From Tamarix chinensis (lineage: Eukaryota; Streptophyta; Magnoliopsida; Caryophyllales; Tamaricaceae), in NCBI GenBank assembly GCA_030549775.1, contig CM060171.1, positions 60,322,360 to 60,386,359 of the forward strand: 64,000 bases of DNA, written 5' to 3'. This document shows positions 1-12,141 of the stretch, one piece after another. The position numbers and the translations under genes are program-made. The notes beneath the pieces are model-generated. The model saw only the letters and a list, made by a program, of their open reading frames with translations. It was not told the origin of the DNA and did no database searches. Position 1 is the stretch's first letter; each line of letters starts with the position of its first letter.

Positions 1-451
1 TTGAAGCAAAAGGTCTTGCTAAATACATGATAAGAAAGGCTAAGAATCTTTAAAGAACAACTTAGAATGGGATTATAAAGATTCCATTTTGGTATAAGAA
101 GTTTTTACTAAAAAATTGAATTTTTGAAAATGTAGTCAGCTTGACAAACTGGTTGATTGGTTTGACCTACTGGTCGATTGTTTTACAGACTAGTTAATCA
201 ATTCATTAAACCAGTTAGTCAGTTTGGTCAAGAAAAAACCTTTAGCTTAAGTGATGAATCAGTCAATTGGTTCATGGAACCAGTTGATCGATGCGCATTA
301 AAACTCGTGATATTCAATTTCCAAAGTTTATTCAAATCCAACTGTTCCTCAAACTCAGTTATTGTTCCAAATCAAAATCAAACATAAAAAAATCTTATTA
401 AATTTCATAATTTCTCATTCAATGTACTTAAAAAAAAGATGGAGTATTACA
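1..451 (-). mobile_element. 5' part of a long LTR, reverse orientation, cut by window start
   Basis: Read on the minus strand, this stretch begins TGTAATACTCC at 451 and continues colinearly with the solo LTR at 42237-45917. The shared parts include the degenerate CGATTGGTT-type repeats (about 140-290 here, 42395-42530 there). They also include the block ending in the reverse complement of 1-130, which matches about 42540-42680. The LTR therefore lies in inverted orientation to its relative 42 kb away and continues left of the window. Its long size and TGTAA terminus fit Ty3/gypsy Tekay/Del-like LTRs, which is inference because no internal coding region is visible. Confidence 0.75.
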
Positions 452-454
452 TTA

Positions 455-950
455 CCCATGGGATGACCATTATTGCCATTGCCCCACCTAGGTAATGGCT
501 ATCGGTGTCATTTTTCCTTTACCTATATATTTTTTCTATTGTGTTAATGCCCATAATGGTTTATAACTCTCAATTATTCAAATATATTTCACCCTTTCCC
601 TTCATATATTAGATCCAAGCATCAATAAAGCGTATTTCTTTAATAATTTTATGGGAGTGTTGTGTAATAGTGGAGGTGGAATGGCGGTGTATGTTATTTC
701 CTCATACTCTCTTCTGATCTGTCTTCTATAGCCTCCCACTTAACGACATAGGGTGTCATTGCCTCACTCAAGGATTGGTAAAAAAAATATGGTTACCTCT
801 ACCCATGGAATGAAAATTATTGTCATTATCCCTATCCATGGAACGGCCATTATCGTCGTTACCTCACCCAAGTAACAATAATTGATGTAGTTTCTCCTTT
901 TGCCTATATAAATCTTGTGTTGTGTTAATGCCAAGAATGGTTTATAATTC
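455..950. repeat. Two diverged direct repeats of about 115 bp
   Basis: Positions 455-570 and 827-950 share an ordered series of words: tacccatgg, ccattat, acctatata and a block ending aatggtttataa. The reversed LTR at 1-451 ends exactly at the edge of the first copy, so it inserted beside or into this repeat. No coding potential was seen. Confidence 0.55.
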
Positions 951-1639
951 TATATTTTTTCTATTAATTAAAAATATTTTATAATTTTGGGGTTTTCCTT
1001 TTAATAATTTATTGTCTATATTCTTGATTAGCAATTAGTATGTGAATATATCTTATTATATTAATAACTAATTGTTATTTTAATTAATATTAAATAGATG
1101 GTTTGTTTATTAGATTATAAAACTTTTTTTAATTCTTGGAACATTTTTGGAGAATTATAAAATATATTGAACCTTGTGGTGAAAATTTATGTAAAATGTA
1201 ATAGCTTAACAATTTTTTTTTTGGCTATAAAGTTGTGTATCTATATATCTCTATGGATATCATATTATGGATTGATACCATAATATCTAAGGTTTACATT
1301 ACTCTGCCCTGTGTGTTTACTTTTTATTCTATCATGAATATTTATGTTCCATTCATGTAATTTATTATGATTGGCACAGTTTTGCTACAGAAATTTAGAT
1401 GAGCTGCAAATAAGATAAGGAATAAGATAAGATAGAGGGTTGTCCTGTTATTGCTTCCTCATGATGCAATAGAAAGGCTACAAAGCAACCTAATTTGATG
1501 TCTCATCTAAGAATTTTTTAAAAACTCTAGCTAGAGGGCTGTGATGAGGTAAAAATGGTAACCAACAAGAAGAAGTTGCAAAACAACACAAATATGAAGA
1601 AGCTCTAAAATAACCAAGGTCTAGTCATCTAATTCCTAC

Positions 1640-2604
1640 CATTCGAACATTTGCGGACTTTGCTGGTCATCCATCGTTTATGGTTGATGTAGGCATTTTC
1701 GGGTACAGAGGCTTGGGATATGCTACTCTAGTACATACTTGGATTCATTAGTTGATATTGCTTTAATGCTAGGATATGTCACTCTAGTGCATACTTCAAT
1801 TCATCATTTGTAATTATAGCAAATGAATATTACAATAGACTTGGATATACAAGTACTTTCATAGGTTCGAGTGGAATAATCTAATTATGATCTTGCCTAA
1901 CCCTGTTATATAATATGATTTTGTGCAAATAAATTTGACAATAAATTAGAGACACTCGAGTACTTTTAAGCTAAGATTGATTGTCTGCCTGTGTCCAAGG
2001 TATGTTCAAATTATCATACTCTTACTATATTTATTATAGTGATATTCATATTTAATTTAATTCTTTTTTTATATATCATTTAGAATCCATACAGAGTTGC
2101 TGATCCGTATAGGCATTGTTTCATGGCATTATTTCATAGTTGTTTACACTATTTAGAGAAAGTGGAACCATATATGTAGATCGAGTGACACACCAGTTTA
2201 GATATGTGTAAGTGATCCTTAATGAGCCTATTAAGCCAACTAATACCATGTATAAAGGTCCTTCCCTAAATAAACACAAAGTTCATTATGCGCACATGAT
2301 TAGTCAATGGTTTTCAAGGCGTGAACACATAATAGGACTAGATATTTTCGAACCGTGGATTGAATACCCATGAGATGTGGCTCTTGAATATATGAATTGG
2401 TATTTTTCAAGGAATCATAAGTATGTGTTGGCAATGACAAAGGAATATTTGGTTAATTATCCAAATGATGAACTTGAAATTCTAGCCCAAAGATACCTTA
2501 ATGAAGCACACAAAATTCTTCATAATTTCTATTTAAAGGGTGATCCAGATCTAAATTACCAACATCTAGTTACATGTATTGAAAATCTTATGAATGGTTT
2601 ATGA
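1640..2604 (+). pseudogene. Plant mobile domain (PMD) protein pseudogene
   Basis: The clearest part is 2165-2604. It translates to a run containing VERVTHQFRYV, then WFSRREHIIGLDIFEPWIEYP, then ALEYMNWYFSRNHKYVL. This order (VER..RQFGY, a W-rich middle, Y-M-x-W-Y) is typical of the C-terminal half of plant mobile domain proteins (aminotransferase-like PMD, including the serine/threonine phosphatase 7 long-form homologues). That family occurs in host genes such as MAIN and MAIL1 and inside MULE and gypsy transposons. In-frame stops occur near 2206 and 2371, and upstream PMD-like sequence from about 1640 is badly broken. The tail 2377-2604 is open for 75 codons but has no convincing ATG. It is a relic, probably transposon-borne since a MULE transposase relic lies 1.3 kb away in convergent orientation. 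Whether both belonged to one element is not shown. Confidence 0.65.
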
Positions 2605-2802
2605 GTTACTGTAGTTGAGCGTGGGCATTTTGATAGTGCTTCATTTATTATTTGTTGTTGTGTACTTTGATTTCAAATATGTATATTACAATTATTTAAT
2701 GTAGTTTTTATTTTATTTTAGAATTAGAAAAATATCATGGCAGGGTACCATAGGGAAACAACATTGGTCAGATGCTTAAGCTATCATGGTAGAGTAACAA
2801 GG

Positions 2803-2990
2803 AAATAAACACAAATCAACAAAAAATCATCATGTAGATGTTTCAAAGGTCAGATACAAATAAAATAAGGAAAAATTATAACAGTTCTAGATAAAATTTG
2901 AGTATGAAGATAAAGGATAAACACAAATCATTTAAAATTTTATCATAAAGGCATTTCAAAGGTCAGATACAAATAAACTATGAAAACAAA
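2803..2990. repeat. Short tandem duplication, about 112-bp period
   Basis: The word acacaaatc followed by the block caaaggtcagatacaaataaa occurs at 2809 and again at 2921. The rest of 2605-3890 is AT-rich and shows no gene. Confidence 0.5.
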
Positions 2991-3892
2991 GTCTAGATGA
3001 AAGTAGATTCTAAAGATAGGTGACGTGGTTCCTACATACCATCATGTAGCAAAGAGTGTCATTGTTGAAATGTTGAATAATATAGTGTATTCCATGTTGA
3101 AGCACTACTATCACGATATCTATTTTAATTTTTATACAGTAGTGGGGGTGGAAAATTTTCTAAGAGATATAACTATCAAAAAATTATTATAAGTATTCAC
3201 ATTGATATAATATTGATATAGGGAAAAAATACATATAACATCCCCATATTGATATGTAATGACTCTTGTCTTGCAAAATCATATAGTTACTTCATTTTTA
3301 GGACCTTGAATCCTATTTTGTCCCACTAGGTAGGAATAAAATGCACACATTCAACTAGTAGTATGCAAACATTACACAGTAATAGATTGCGATTACATAA
3401 CCAATATATGATAGTTCCATTTAGTGTGGCATTAGAGCTAGCCCTTCCCAGTGTGTAATAGTATTAAGAAATTGATCAACGATGTCATATATAAACACAT
3501 TCTTGTACAACGGTTTTCTAGCCAATATTTTTTTTCTATAAGTCATTATGGATACAAACCTATCGATCCTCCTCTTCTAGTATAATATATGCCAAGGCTC
3601 TAAAACTATAGTTTTCATCTCCTAACTCATTATATCAGGTTCTAATATATGAAACTTTATGTCGATTCATTTGACTCACATATGGAAATTGTAATTGGCC
3701 TTATGACATAAATGATAATTTTCATCCTTTAGAGAGGTATTCTTTGAGAAAAAACAATATTAAATATCGATCTTATCAACTAATTTTGTATTGCTAGTGA
3801 CAGCTTCCATATAAATATGGACTAAGTGAGGTGCAAACTCTGTTGGTTCTTGCTATGCTGGTGGATTAATGGGTCCATCTATGTAATATCTT

Positions 3893-5440
3893 TTAGAATG
3901 GATGAATAGAAGATAAGGGGATTAACATAAAGTTATGGATGTAGGTATTAATCTCATGTGTACACGGTATCCCGTGTGTACACCATATATAACATCCATA
4001 TAATTCATCATTGATACCTACATTATTACTTCTTTGGCATTCTTTGTTGACAAATTCCGTTGCATATAACATGACATGACCTCTCAAATTGGGATAAAAG
4101 GCACCAGTAACAGAATGAGGAATATTAATCTGAGGCCCCTTTAGCAATGATTTGATCACATCATATTAAAATTCTAATATCATGTGCATTTGTTTTAATA
4201 TGATGTTGAAGCTTTCTTATGATATCTATAGAGACTTATTCAAAGATCTAAGAGCACATTCAACCTTGTTGACAAAAATCAATATATTATTTTATCAGCT
4301 GAAAACCAATATAAATCATATCAGTTCATTGTAATATGATATATATGAAACACGTCACCTAAGAACCCAAAAGCGATTTTGTATTTATATGGTTGTAGCC
4401 AATTCATCTTTTGATACAAAATTAGGCTAGGTATATTTTTGTAATGATCCTCCAATGACAATAATCCTTCCTAGTATATTTCTTCATCTGTGGCATCTAC
4501 CATATATTTTTTATCGTGACATAAAACCACGTACAAATGATGAAAGAATAAAGACTTTCTTACACTTATCCTCCACATTTTTATATCCATAAAACCTTCA
4601 TAATAATTTTTTTGAAGTAGGAAAAATATGTTCCACAACTAAAATAAGATCAATACCCTAGTTAGTAATAATGGTGGTTGGAAGTAAAGATAGATCCATT
4701 AAGGTCTTCAACCTTTGGAGTACCCACAAAAATACTCTTCCTTTTCACATGACATGTACGCATATTCAACATTGAAATTCAACTGTGTTGGTGTTAGCGA
4801 AAAAATTTCAAGCAATAGCATCCCATATTTATTCATCTTATATCTACAATCCATATTTAAAACAAAAGGAAATGCATGTAAAATATTAACAAATACAAGA
4901 TATGCAAATAGATGGTTACTTATTACATTTGATTCTGACCCACTTTGATGCCATTGAAAATAATGATTTTCAACCAGTATACTCATAACATGCTGTAAAA
5001 TTATCTAAGAATTTATTTTTTTGGACTTAAGCTTTTTCAAGCATTACAAATATGCTTTAGCTTATTACATATGATTTTGGCCTCACATTACTTATGATAA
5101 GTTCATCAAAAAAACATATCCTTGTTTATAATTTGCCAATTCATGATTTTGTGTTCTGTTCCTAACTACCACTTATCATACTCCATTACATTTTTCAACT
5201 CCAATAATAAGAAAGGGACAATCAATCTACTTAGAACTTTTATTGTGTGCATATTCACTATCCATGGGTCCAGTACACAAGTATGTTCCACCTCTTTCAC
5301 ATCTTATAGAGATTCTATTTGCTCCTATACTATTTCCATTTCTACAACCTTTTATGATAAAAATCATCATAACTTCTACTAATTTGTTTAATCCATGCTA
5401 TAAGTTATTTATAATAAAAAAATATTTGATGTGTCATAAA
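3893..5440 (-). pseudogene. MULE (Mutator-like) transposase pseudogene
   Basis: Minus-strand segments read in the order expected for a plant MULE transposase. First, at about 5400-5140, comes an N-terminal zinc-binding-like region with RCERGGTY and a later CPF. Next, at 4986-4708, comes a segment around FPFVLNMDCRYKMNKYGMLL followed by FNVEYAYM. This is the start of the MULE DDE domain, and the Asp in NMDCRYK is the likely first catalytic acid. Then, at about 4300-3893, there is a segment with NKVECAL, NLRGHVMLYA and finally YGCYIWCTHGIPCTHEI, which resembles the C-terminal SWIM-type zinc motif (C-x-C..H..PC.H). Stops and frameshifts separate the segments, so it cannot make transposase. I did not identify terminal inverted repeats. 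The family assignment is firm and the exact limits are not. Confidence 0.8.
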
Positions 5441-5619
5441 AACTCTATAATAATTTTGGGTCCTAAATTATATATTCATATTTTCCATATCCTGCTAAAA
5501 GATTTGAGTATAATAATATGATAAGGAGAAGTATTAATTTCATCTAAACAAATCAATCAAAGTAATTTATTGTAATAAAAACTTATTTTACCTCTTCGTC
5601 CAAGTCACAATTAATGTTT

Positions 5620-5835
5620 GGGTGATCTATTAGTATTTCATTTGTATATCCATAGATTGTCAGAGTTTTAAATTCATCATCGTAGTTTGTCAGAGTTTTG
5701 AACCCAACTTTGTAGATTATCATGAATCTAAACCCATCATTATAGTTTATCTGGATTTTGAACTTGTTGTAACTTATTGGGGTTCCAAATTTGTCATAGC
5801 TTGAAGGGATTTTGATTTCATTATTCTTTATGAAT
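5620..5835. repeat. Degenerate tandem repeat, about 35-bp unit
   Basis: About five variable copies of a unit like tagtttgtcagagttttgaaccc run from 5650 to 5830. The surrounding 5440-6205 is AT-rich intergenic sequence with nothing else recognisable. Confidence 0.45.
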
Positions 5836-6967
5836 GTCCTTCTTTGATGTCTATAGTTTTTTAGAAAATTTAAATTAGAGACTATTCTATTGTTAGATGA
5901 CTTAGAAAGAGTGGAGTTGGTTTTTAGGAAAATTTAAACTAGAAGTAATTTGTTTATGTTGCTAGACAACTAAGACTAAAAATGAGTGAAGTAAGTTTAA
6001 ATAGAAATTCCCTCTGCACAAATAATCGAGCCGTGTATTTATTTCTCACCAAACATTATGTACTACCCATACTTGAGCTAAACTCAGCATTATTTATGTG
6101 CTACCCATACTTGAATAGAATTCACCATTATGTATTTATTTGTTACCTATAATTTGTATTTATTTGCTACCATAATCAAATTGAACTCAAAAATTTGTCC
6201 TATACTAACTAATAGAGCTAGCAATTGGGCGGGTCGGGTCACTATTAGATCAGGTTAAATAATAATTGGATCATATTGGTTTCGGATAATCTCTGATTAT
6301 TTTATCGGGTTGGGCCGGGTCAAGTTTGATTCGGATCAACTTGGTATCAGATAATCTCGGGTCATTCTAAGTACTCGGATCCGGTCGGGTTGAGATTGGA
6401 TGGAATCAAATTCGGGTAAATTTGGGTTATTCTAATTTCGGTTCAGGTTCGGATCGGGCTCGGGTGAGTTCGAATTATTATATTTTCGGGTTGAGTTTTG
6501 ATCGGATTCGGGTCATTTCAGTTTCGAGTCATGCTTGTACTATTTTTTTAATTCCAAGATTTTATTAAAGACTAATTATTTTAATATTGTTTATTTCAAT
6601 TTATCTTATTCAATTAAAAGAAAATTATTATATAGATTGTTTTGGGGCCTTAAATTTTTTTATCATTATTTCATCTTTGAAGAAGTATTTGATGTTTCAA
6701 ATTTAAGTGTCTTCAAATCGGAGCACTTTTCTTTTTATGTTAAGGTATAACTTATAATTCAACTCCATTATTAGCTTTGTCATATCATATTGAGTTCAAA
6801 TATTATTTTAAGTGTATATTATATTTATATCTTGTACGGTCCTTACATAATATTAACTTACAATAACCATTGATAATTGATAACAAATGAACGCTTCTAA
6901 GGTTGTAGTTTTCATATTTATTTTTCAAATAGATTGATCACATCATATCAACATAATTTTAATTAAT

Positions 6968-6999
6968 ATAATAACAATAACAACAACAACAACAACAAC

Positions 7000-7035
<36 letters not shown>
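6968..7035. repeat. (AAC)n(AAT)n microsatellite
   Basis: An uninterrupted run of aac followed by aat trinucleotides. The related element has a shorter TTA run at 28857-28881 at the equivalent place, so the expansion is inside the hAT sequence. Confidence 0.95.
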
Positions 7036-7038
<3 letters not shown>

Positions 7039-8589
7039 AGCAATAATAGTAGTAATTATTGAATATCAATTATGGCAAAAATAATAATGACAACACATTA
7101 TTATTTTTTATATATTTTGATTCGATCATATCAAGCTAAATCAAATAAAAATTAGATAAAGTAAGTAATAATAACCATTATTGACAAATGACAAACTAAT
7201 ATTGACTTCTTACTATTTAACATAGTTGATGTAACAAAAAAATTAATCTTAAATTTTTATAATGAATAATTAACATCCTCACATTAGATTTTCTTAATTT
7301 CCTTTGATGTTGTAGGTATTATATTGTAAGTTATAAATACTAACATATAGTGTTTAAGGCTACAAATTGTTATTTATGTATTTATAATAGAATTTATAAA
7401 ACTTTTCCTTTGTTTGATTGGATTTTACTTATGATGCAATCTTTCTTTATATATATATATACTTTTACACAATTGTTCCAAATATTTCAAATATTAGAAT
7501 TAGTATTATTGATAACTATATTTTGAATAATCGTATAGGCTATGATTATGTAATATTCGTTTTAAGCTACAATAACAATTAATTCATATCATAGTTGTTG
7601 GATTTTGGTCACTAGATCGTGGACTTGAAGACTTTGTTGGAACTTTTGGTAGACTTGATCAATCAAAATGTGTTCGATATCATATCACTTGTGGCCCATA
7701 GGGCATATTCTATAGTCACTAGGCTTAATATTGTAATAATTAGTTTTTAACTCAAACATCATATTGTATTATTAATTAATTGGGGTAATTGATAATTCAA
7801 GCTTGTTTTTTTTAGGTTAGTGTATTTAGTTGGTTTCAACTGTTTATTTAGACTATGTATTATATTGTTCTTCTATAAGCTAAAATGCTCCTTACTAATT
7901 TCTATTGCATAGGATTGAAGTTATATATTTTGTATTTGGTTAACCTAGGGTTGAAAGAAATCATATGTATTTGGTTTAACCCGAACTATATATTGAAGCT
8001 ATATATTAAAGTTTTGTTCTTCTTATGCCACTTAGATTTGGCAGAGTTATCCACTTAATTTAGTTAATGAAGGTTACATGCCAATTATTTTTATTCTTTA
8101 TTCTCTTCGTCTCTTTTTGAACAATGTTATGTGAGTGAAGTAATACCAACGATGCTTGAATAAAATATCTATCTTCAATATTAGTCCATAACTTGGGTTG
8201 AGAAGGTTTATAGTGGAGGATTGTTTTCCTATTATCTCTAATTCTTTAATGTTTTTCTGAACTCACTTTGGTAATGAGTTGAATTTGACGAATCTTTTCT
8301 ATATTTGTGGTTTTTCCTTTAGAGATCTTCATCAGTACAAGCATATTAACATTAGTTATATCACATATATATCATTACAAGTATGTTCTAATATTTGATA
8401 AATTAGATTATGATGTTGGCTTTACAAGAATTCATAAATCATAATCCCTTGACATTCCCATGTTGAATAGATGATAAGAATATATCATTTAAGTTGGCAA
8501 ACTCGAGTAGTTTCATCCATGTTTGATAATAATATATATGGGGTTGTATCTAGTAAAAACTACTACTTCTAATAAGAATTGAGAACCAT

Positions 8590-9215
8590 TAGTTTTATAG
8601 AACAATTATGGTAGTTTCATAAAACTATTACACAAGGTTCATCAACTAAAATGAATATTTTCCTTAATAACTTTAAGTAGTTTAATAAGCCAATACAAGT
8701 AGTTTCATTAGAAATTTAGAGTATTATGAATATGCTATAATGACTAGTTTCATAATATTAAATGAGCGGTGTCATTAGAAACTTATAATAGTTCCATTAG
8801 AAACATAGAATACTTTTATAAGCCGAAATGAGTTATTTCATTAGCCGAACTGATAGTTTCATAAGCTAAAGCATGTAGTTTAATTATAATCTTAACCAAG
8901 TTTCATAAGCTAAAGTTAGTAGTTTCATTAGAACCTTATAGTAATCTTATAGATCAAAATGAGTTGTTTTATTATAAACTTAGAGTGGCTTTTATTGATA
9001 GAAATTTATAATTTCATTATAAACTTAGATTAGTTTCATAGACAAAAACAAGCAATTTCCTTACATTCATAGTGTAGTTTCGTAGTTTCATAAACCTAGT
9101 GGAGTAGTTCAATTAGAAATTAGAGTAGTGTCATTTGTAGTATATAAAGACTAGCTTAGTTTAATAAACTAAAATTAATAGTTTAATTAGAAACCTAAAG
9201 TCGTTTCACATATTT
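8590..9215. repeat. Degenerate satellite-like repeat, about 40-bp unit
   Basis: Variants of agtttcattagaaacttaga and agtttcataagctaaa alternate more than ten times. The repeat lies inside the hAT element and is absent from the 1.7-kb derivative. No ORF uses it. Confidence 0.6.
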
Positions 9216-9375
9216 TATATGTTATTGTTGTATTTTAATACTTGGATTAATTAAAAATAGAAGAATTGTGTGTGTGTGTAAGTAAAATCAAGTTTACTTG
9301 CTTAGTTAAGCATCAAAATAGCGATATACTTTTCAATAAATTAATTTTTAGTTTGGTATTAAATCAATATGCACA

Positions 9376-9470
9376 TGTAATACTCCCATTTATATAAACC
9401 CTAACTTCGATATCTTAATTTAAAATTTTATTATTATGTATAATTAAGTGTAAGTTAAATTAGGATTGGA
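9376..9470 (+). mobile_element. 5' tip of a TGTAATAC-type LTR
   Basis: TGTAATACTCCC begins at 9376 and the next 90 bp resemble the LTR starts at 9897 and 33319. The similarity is cut by a trinucleotide expansion. Confidence 0.45.
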
Positions 9471-9489
9471 TAACAATAATAATAATAAC

Positions 9490-9539
<50 letters not shown>

Positions 9540-9600
9540 CAATCATAATAATAGTAATAATAGTAATAATAATAATTATAATAATAATCCTCTTATGATG

Positions 9601-9637
<37 letters not shown>

Positions 9638-9676
9638 CAACAACGATAATAACAATGATGATAATAATGCTAGTAA
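9471..9676. repeat. (AAT/AAC)n microsatellite, about 200 bp
   Basis: Long impure aat runs with aac, agt and atg interruptions. The open frame through it (poly-Asn then poly-Ile) is a repeat artefact and not a gene. Confidence 0.95.
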
Positions 9677-10460
9677 CAATAATATAGTGAGTTTGGATAG
9701 GATGTTTAGTAATTAATAATATCTTAAAAGTAATTGATATTATTTATTTATTTTTTAATAAATAATAGTGGTAATTTTAATTTAAATCTTTTACTATCAT
9801 TTTATCTCAAATCCAATATAAATTAAACTAATTCCCAGCATTAGTTTAAAACCAACCGGAACAGTAGTAACTAGTAACTAGGTACACAAACTAACTCTAA
9901 TACCCTATTTTTAGGAACAATAATTATAAATTAATAATTATGTGTGATTAGTGGTAATGATTATTTTGGGAGGTTTAGTATTAAGTATATTATTATTTTG
10001 TATATTATTACGACGGTTTAGATATAAATTTAATCAGATAATTAGACTATTAATTTTAATCCTAGTTTATACCCCTAAATTTTATCTTAATTATTTTAGT
10101 AATAACAGCTGATTCATAACACAAAAGAATTTTTTAAAATTTATCTTGGATTATTTTTACTCTTTTCGTTTATTTTTAACCTATCTTAAATCAAATTATT
10201 ATTCCCAAATTATTATTCTACCTGGTATCCTAATTTACCTAAACTAAATCTAAAATAAAAATATAAAATAAACCTATTTTATCCTACCCTATATTTTTTT
10301 ACCACATGTTACCTAAAGGTCCTGAACCAATAATCATGCTCTGCCTTTGCATTTTTTTCTTATACATGCCATGACGCCACACACACATGCATACCCTCAC
10401 CTCATGCCTCAGCTACGCCACCTACGCCTACACGATGCACACTCCCTCACCCTCCCTCAC

Positions 10461-10936
10461 CCTCTCAAGTCTCAACTCTCAAGTCACAATAAACTCACAC
10501 TTTGAGACTCATCCTCGAGCCAAATAGGCAAACACCCCTGCTCCAGTGCTCCCCTTCTCTACGCCATTCTTTTTCCTTCAACCAACCTCCCTCACCAAAC
10601 AATCCCCTGCAGGCCTCCTCCCCTCTGCATTTTCAACACCCATCTACCCAACCCATCGCAGCCCTCCTCATTTCCAGCTTCTCCACCACTCTCCTCACCC
10701 TCTCAAGTCTCAACCCTCAAGTCACAACAAACTCACACTCTGAGACTCATCCCTGAGCCAAACAGGCAAACACCCCTGCTCCAATGCTCCCCTTCTATAC
10801 GTCGTTCTTTTTCCTTCAGCCAACCTCCCTCACCAAACAGTCCCCTATTAACCTCCTCCCCTCTGTATTTTCAACACCCATCTCCCCAACCCGTCGTAGC
10901 CCTCCTCATTTCCAGCTTCTCCACCACTCTCCTCAT
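10461..10936. repeat. Tandem duplication, 238-bp unit, two copies
   Basis: cctctcaagt occurs at 10461 and 10699, and tgagactcat at 10503 and 10741. The two copies match closely throughout, so the duplication is younger than the LTR. Confidence 0.85.
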
Positions 10937-11130
10937 CTTCTTCTCCCTGCATTACCTCACCCAACTCCAGCCCTCAACTGACCACCATTCTTCCAGCACC
11001 ACCAGTCTCCCCAACCCGTCGGAGCCCTCCCCTTTTCCAGCTCCTCCACCACTTTCCTCCTCTTCTTCTCCCTGTATTACCTCACCCAACTCCAGCCCTC
11101 AACCTACCACCATCCTTCCAGAACCACCGG
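10881..11130. repeat. Tandem duplication, 125-bp unit, two copies
   Basis: tctccccaacccgtcg occurs at 10881 and 11006 with matching sequence up to about 11130. It overlaps the end of the 238-bp duplication. Confidence 0.8.
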
Positions 11131-11342
11131 TCTCCACGCCCCAGCCACCTTCTCCATTTTCCTACACCTCTAACCAAGCCACAACTGAACACCCAACTGG
11201 GCCATCCTTCCTTTGCACATAGCACCTCCCAGCTGAGCCACCTTCTCATCCTCCCCCTCCTTCTATTTTCTTTTTCGTTTCTCCTAGCCCCGATAAACCT
11301 TTCCATCGCCCCTACAACCTGCTTGCCTTGGCTCCTGTTCTA

Positions 11343-11404
11343 CTGGACAAGTGTTTTCTTTGTGGCCAAGTTGGTCATCTGGCCATAGATTGCCGTGGTA
11401 AGCC
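11343..11404 (+). pseudogene. CCHC zinc-knuckle exon fragment
   Basis: This short frame encodes LDKCFLCGQVGHLAIDCRG. It is a complete C-x2-C-x4-H-x4-C zinc knuckle with well preserved flanks. The coding sequence runs directly into GTAAGC, a strong plant 5' splice-donor sequence, and a frame stop follows at about 11412. The fragment could be a captured exon of a host nucleic-acid-binding protein; plant XRN-type 5'-3' exoribonucleases carry a knuckle of this style. It could also be a scrap of retrotransposon gag. The donor site and the base composition, unlike the surrounding AT-rich DNA, favour capture of a host genomic fragment. It lies directly after the truncated LTR and inside the large hAT. 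Confidence 0.6.
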
Positions 11405-11760
11405 AAGTGAGTAGTGACACTGATGTGAAGGATATACTAGAACTAGTGGATCCCGTGCTTACGCTTGTAATGTGTCTGTAGTGTTCAGAAGTCTTTGAGC
11501 AGTTTAGCTCTGGGATGATCTATGTTGTTTCTGCATCTTGGTGCACAACAGTAGCATGGGAGTCATAACATTGTTGTTGGTTGTGTAATTGTGTTCCTCG
11601 TAAAGATTCTGCTCCTTTTCTGTATTGTGAATTGTGATCCATGCCCCCACATATGCGTCTGCATACACCCGTCGAATGGAGATTTATGTTATTTTTCGTA
11701 AAAGAAAAAAGAAAGAAAGAAAAGGATGTTATTCTCAATAAACATGCATAAATATGCCAA
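11405..11760 (+). other. Intron- or 3'UTR-like tail behind the zinc-knuckle exon
   Basis: This sequence is non-coding, moderately GC-rich and T/G-rich. It holds an A-rich stretch at 11698-11727 and an aataaa word near 11737. It may be the intron and flanks captured with the exon, or a 3' untranslated region. Nothing in it is recognisable by family. Confidence 0.3.
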
Positions 11761-11842
11761 GCTCATATTTGTGAAATAATTGTCTCTAAACATCATGATT
11801 AATGAGACAAAAATTAAGCATTAACTATGCCTATATGTAATG

Positions 11843-12141
11843 TAGGGCTGTAAATGAGCCGAGCCAAGCCGAATACCCCTAGGCTTGGGTTCGGCTCATT
11901 TAGTTAAACGAGCCTAAAATAATGTTTGGGCTCGGCTCATTTAACTAAACGAACAAGCCAAACTGAGCTTTTAACGAGCCGAGCCGAGCTGAGCTCACGA
12001 GCCAAACCAAAAAATGAACCTAGCCTCATTTTTTCGAGCATGAGCCTCACTTTTAGGCTCGTTTAACTAAACGAACGAGCTGAACTAAGCTTTTAACGAA
12101 CTGAGCCGAACCGAATACCGAACTGGCTCAGCTCAACCCTA
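11843..12141. mobile_element. 299-bp hAT-type MITE
   Basis: The ends are TAGGGCTG...CAACCCTA, with further imperfect inverted similarity. The flanks atgtaatg (11835-11842) and atgtaatt (12142-12149) match at 7 of 8 bases, as expected for a hAT duplication. The interior is made of gagccgagc and aaacgagc motifs in both orientations. It is non-coding and nested inside the larger hAT element. Confidence 0.75.

Larger units (their letters stand above)
9897..11325 (+). mobile_element. Truncated LTR, same family as the 33319 solo LTR
   Basis: From ctaataccct at 9897 the sequence follows the solo LTR at 33319-35000. Shared parts are the taattataaattaataat block, gacggttta.atataaatttaatcag, the ttaattattttagtaataa block, the taccgggtaccctaa-type segment near 10230, and then about 1 kb of C-rich sequence. 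It diverges near 11320, so the 3' two thirds of the LTR are missing. Several short ORFs in the C-rich part have no family resemblance and only reflect the lack of stops in C-rich DNA. Confidence 0.7.

Noticed and set aside
9466..9687. ORF coding for poly-Asn then poly-Ile
   Set aside because: It is the translation of an AAT microsatellite.
10502..11306. Several Pro/Ser-rich ORFs on both strands
   Set aside because: They lie in C-rich LTR sequence with few stops and overlap in several frames.
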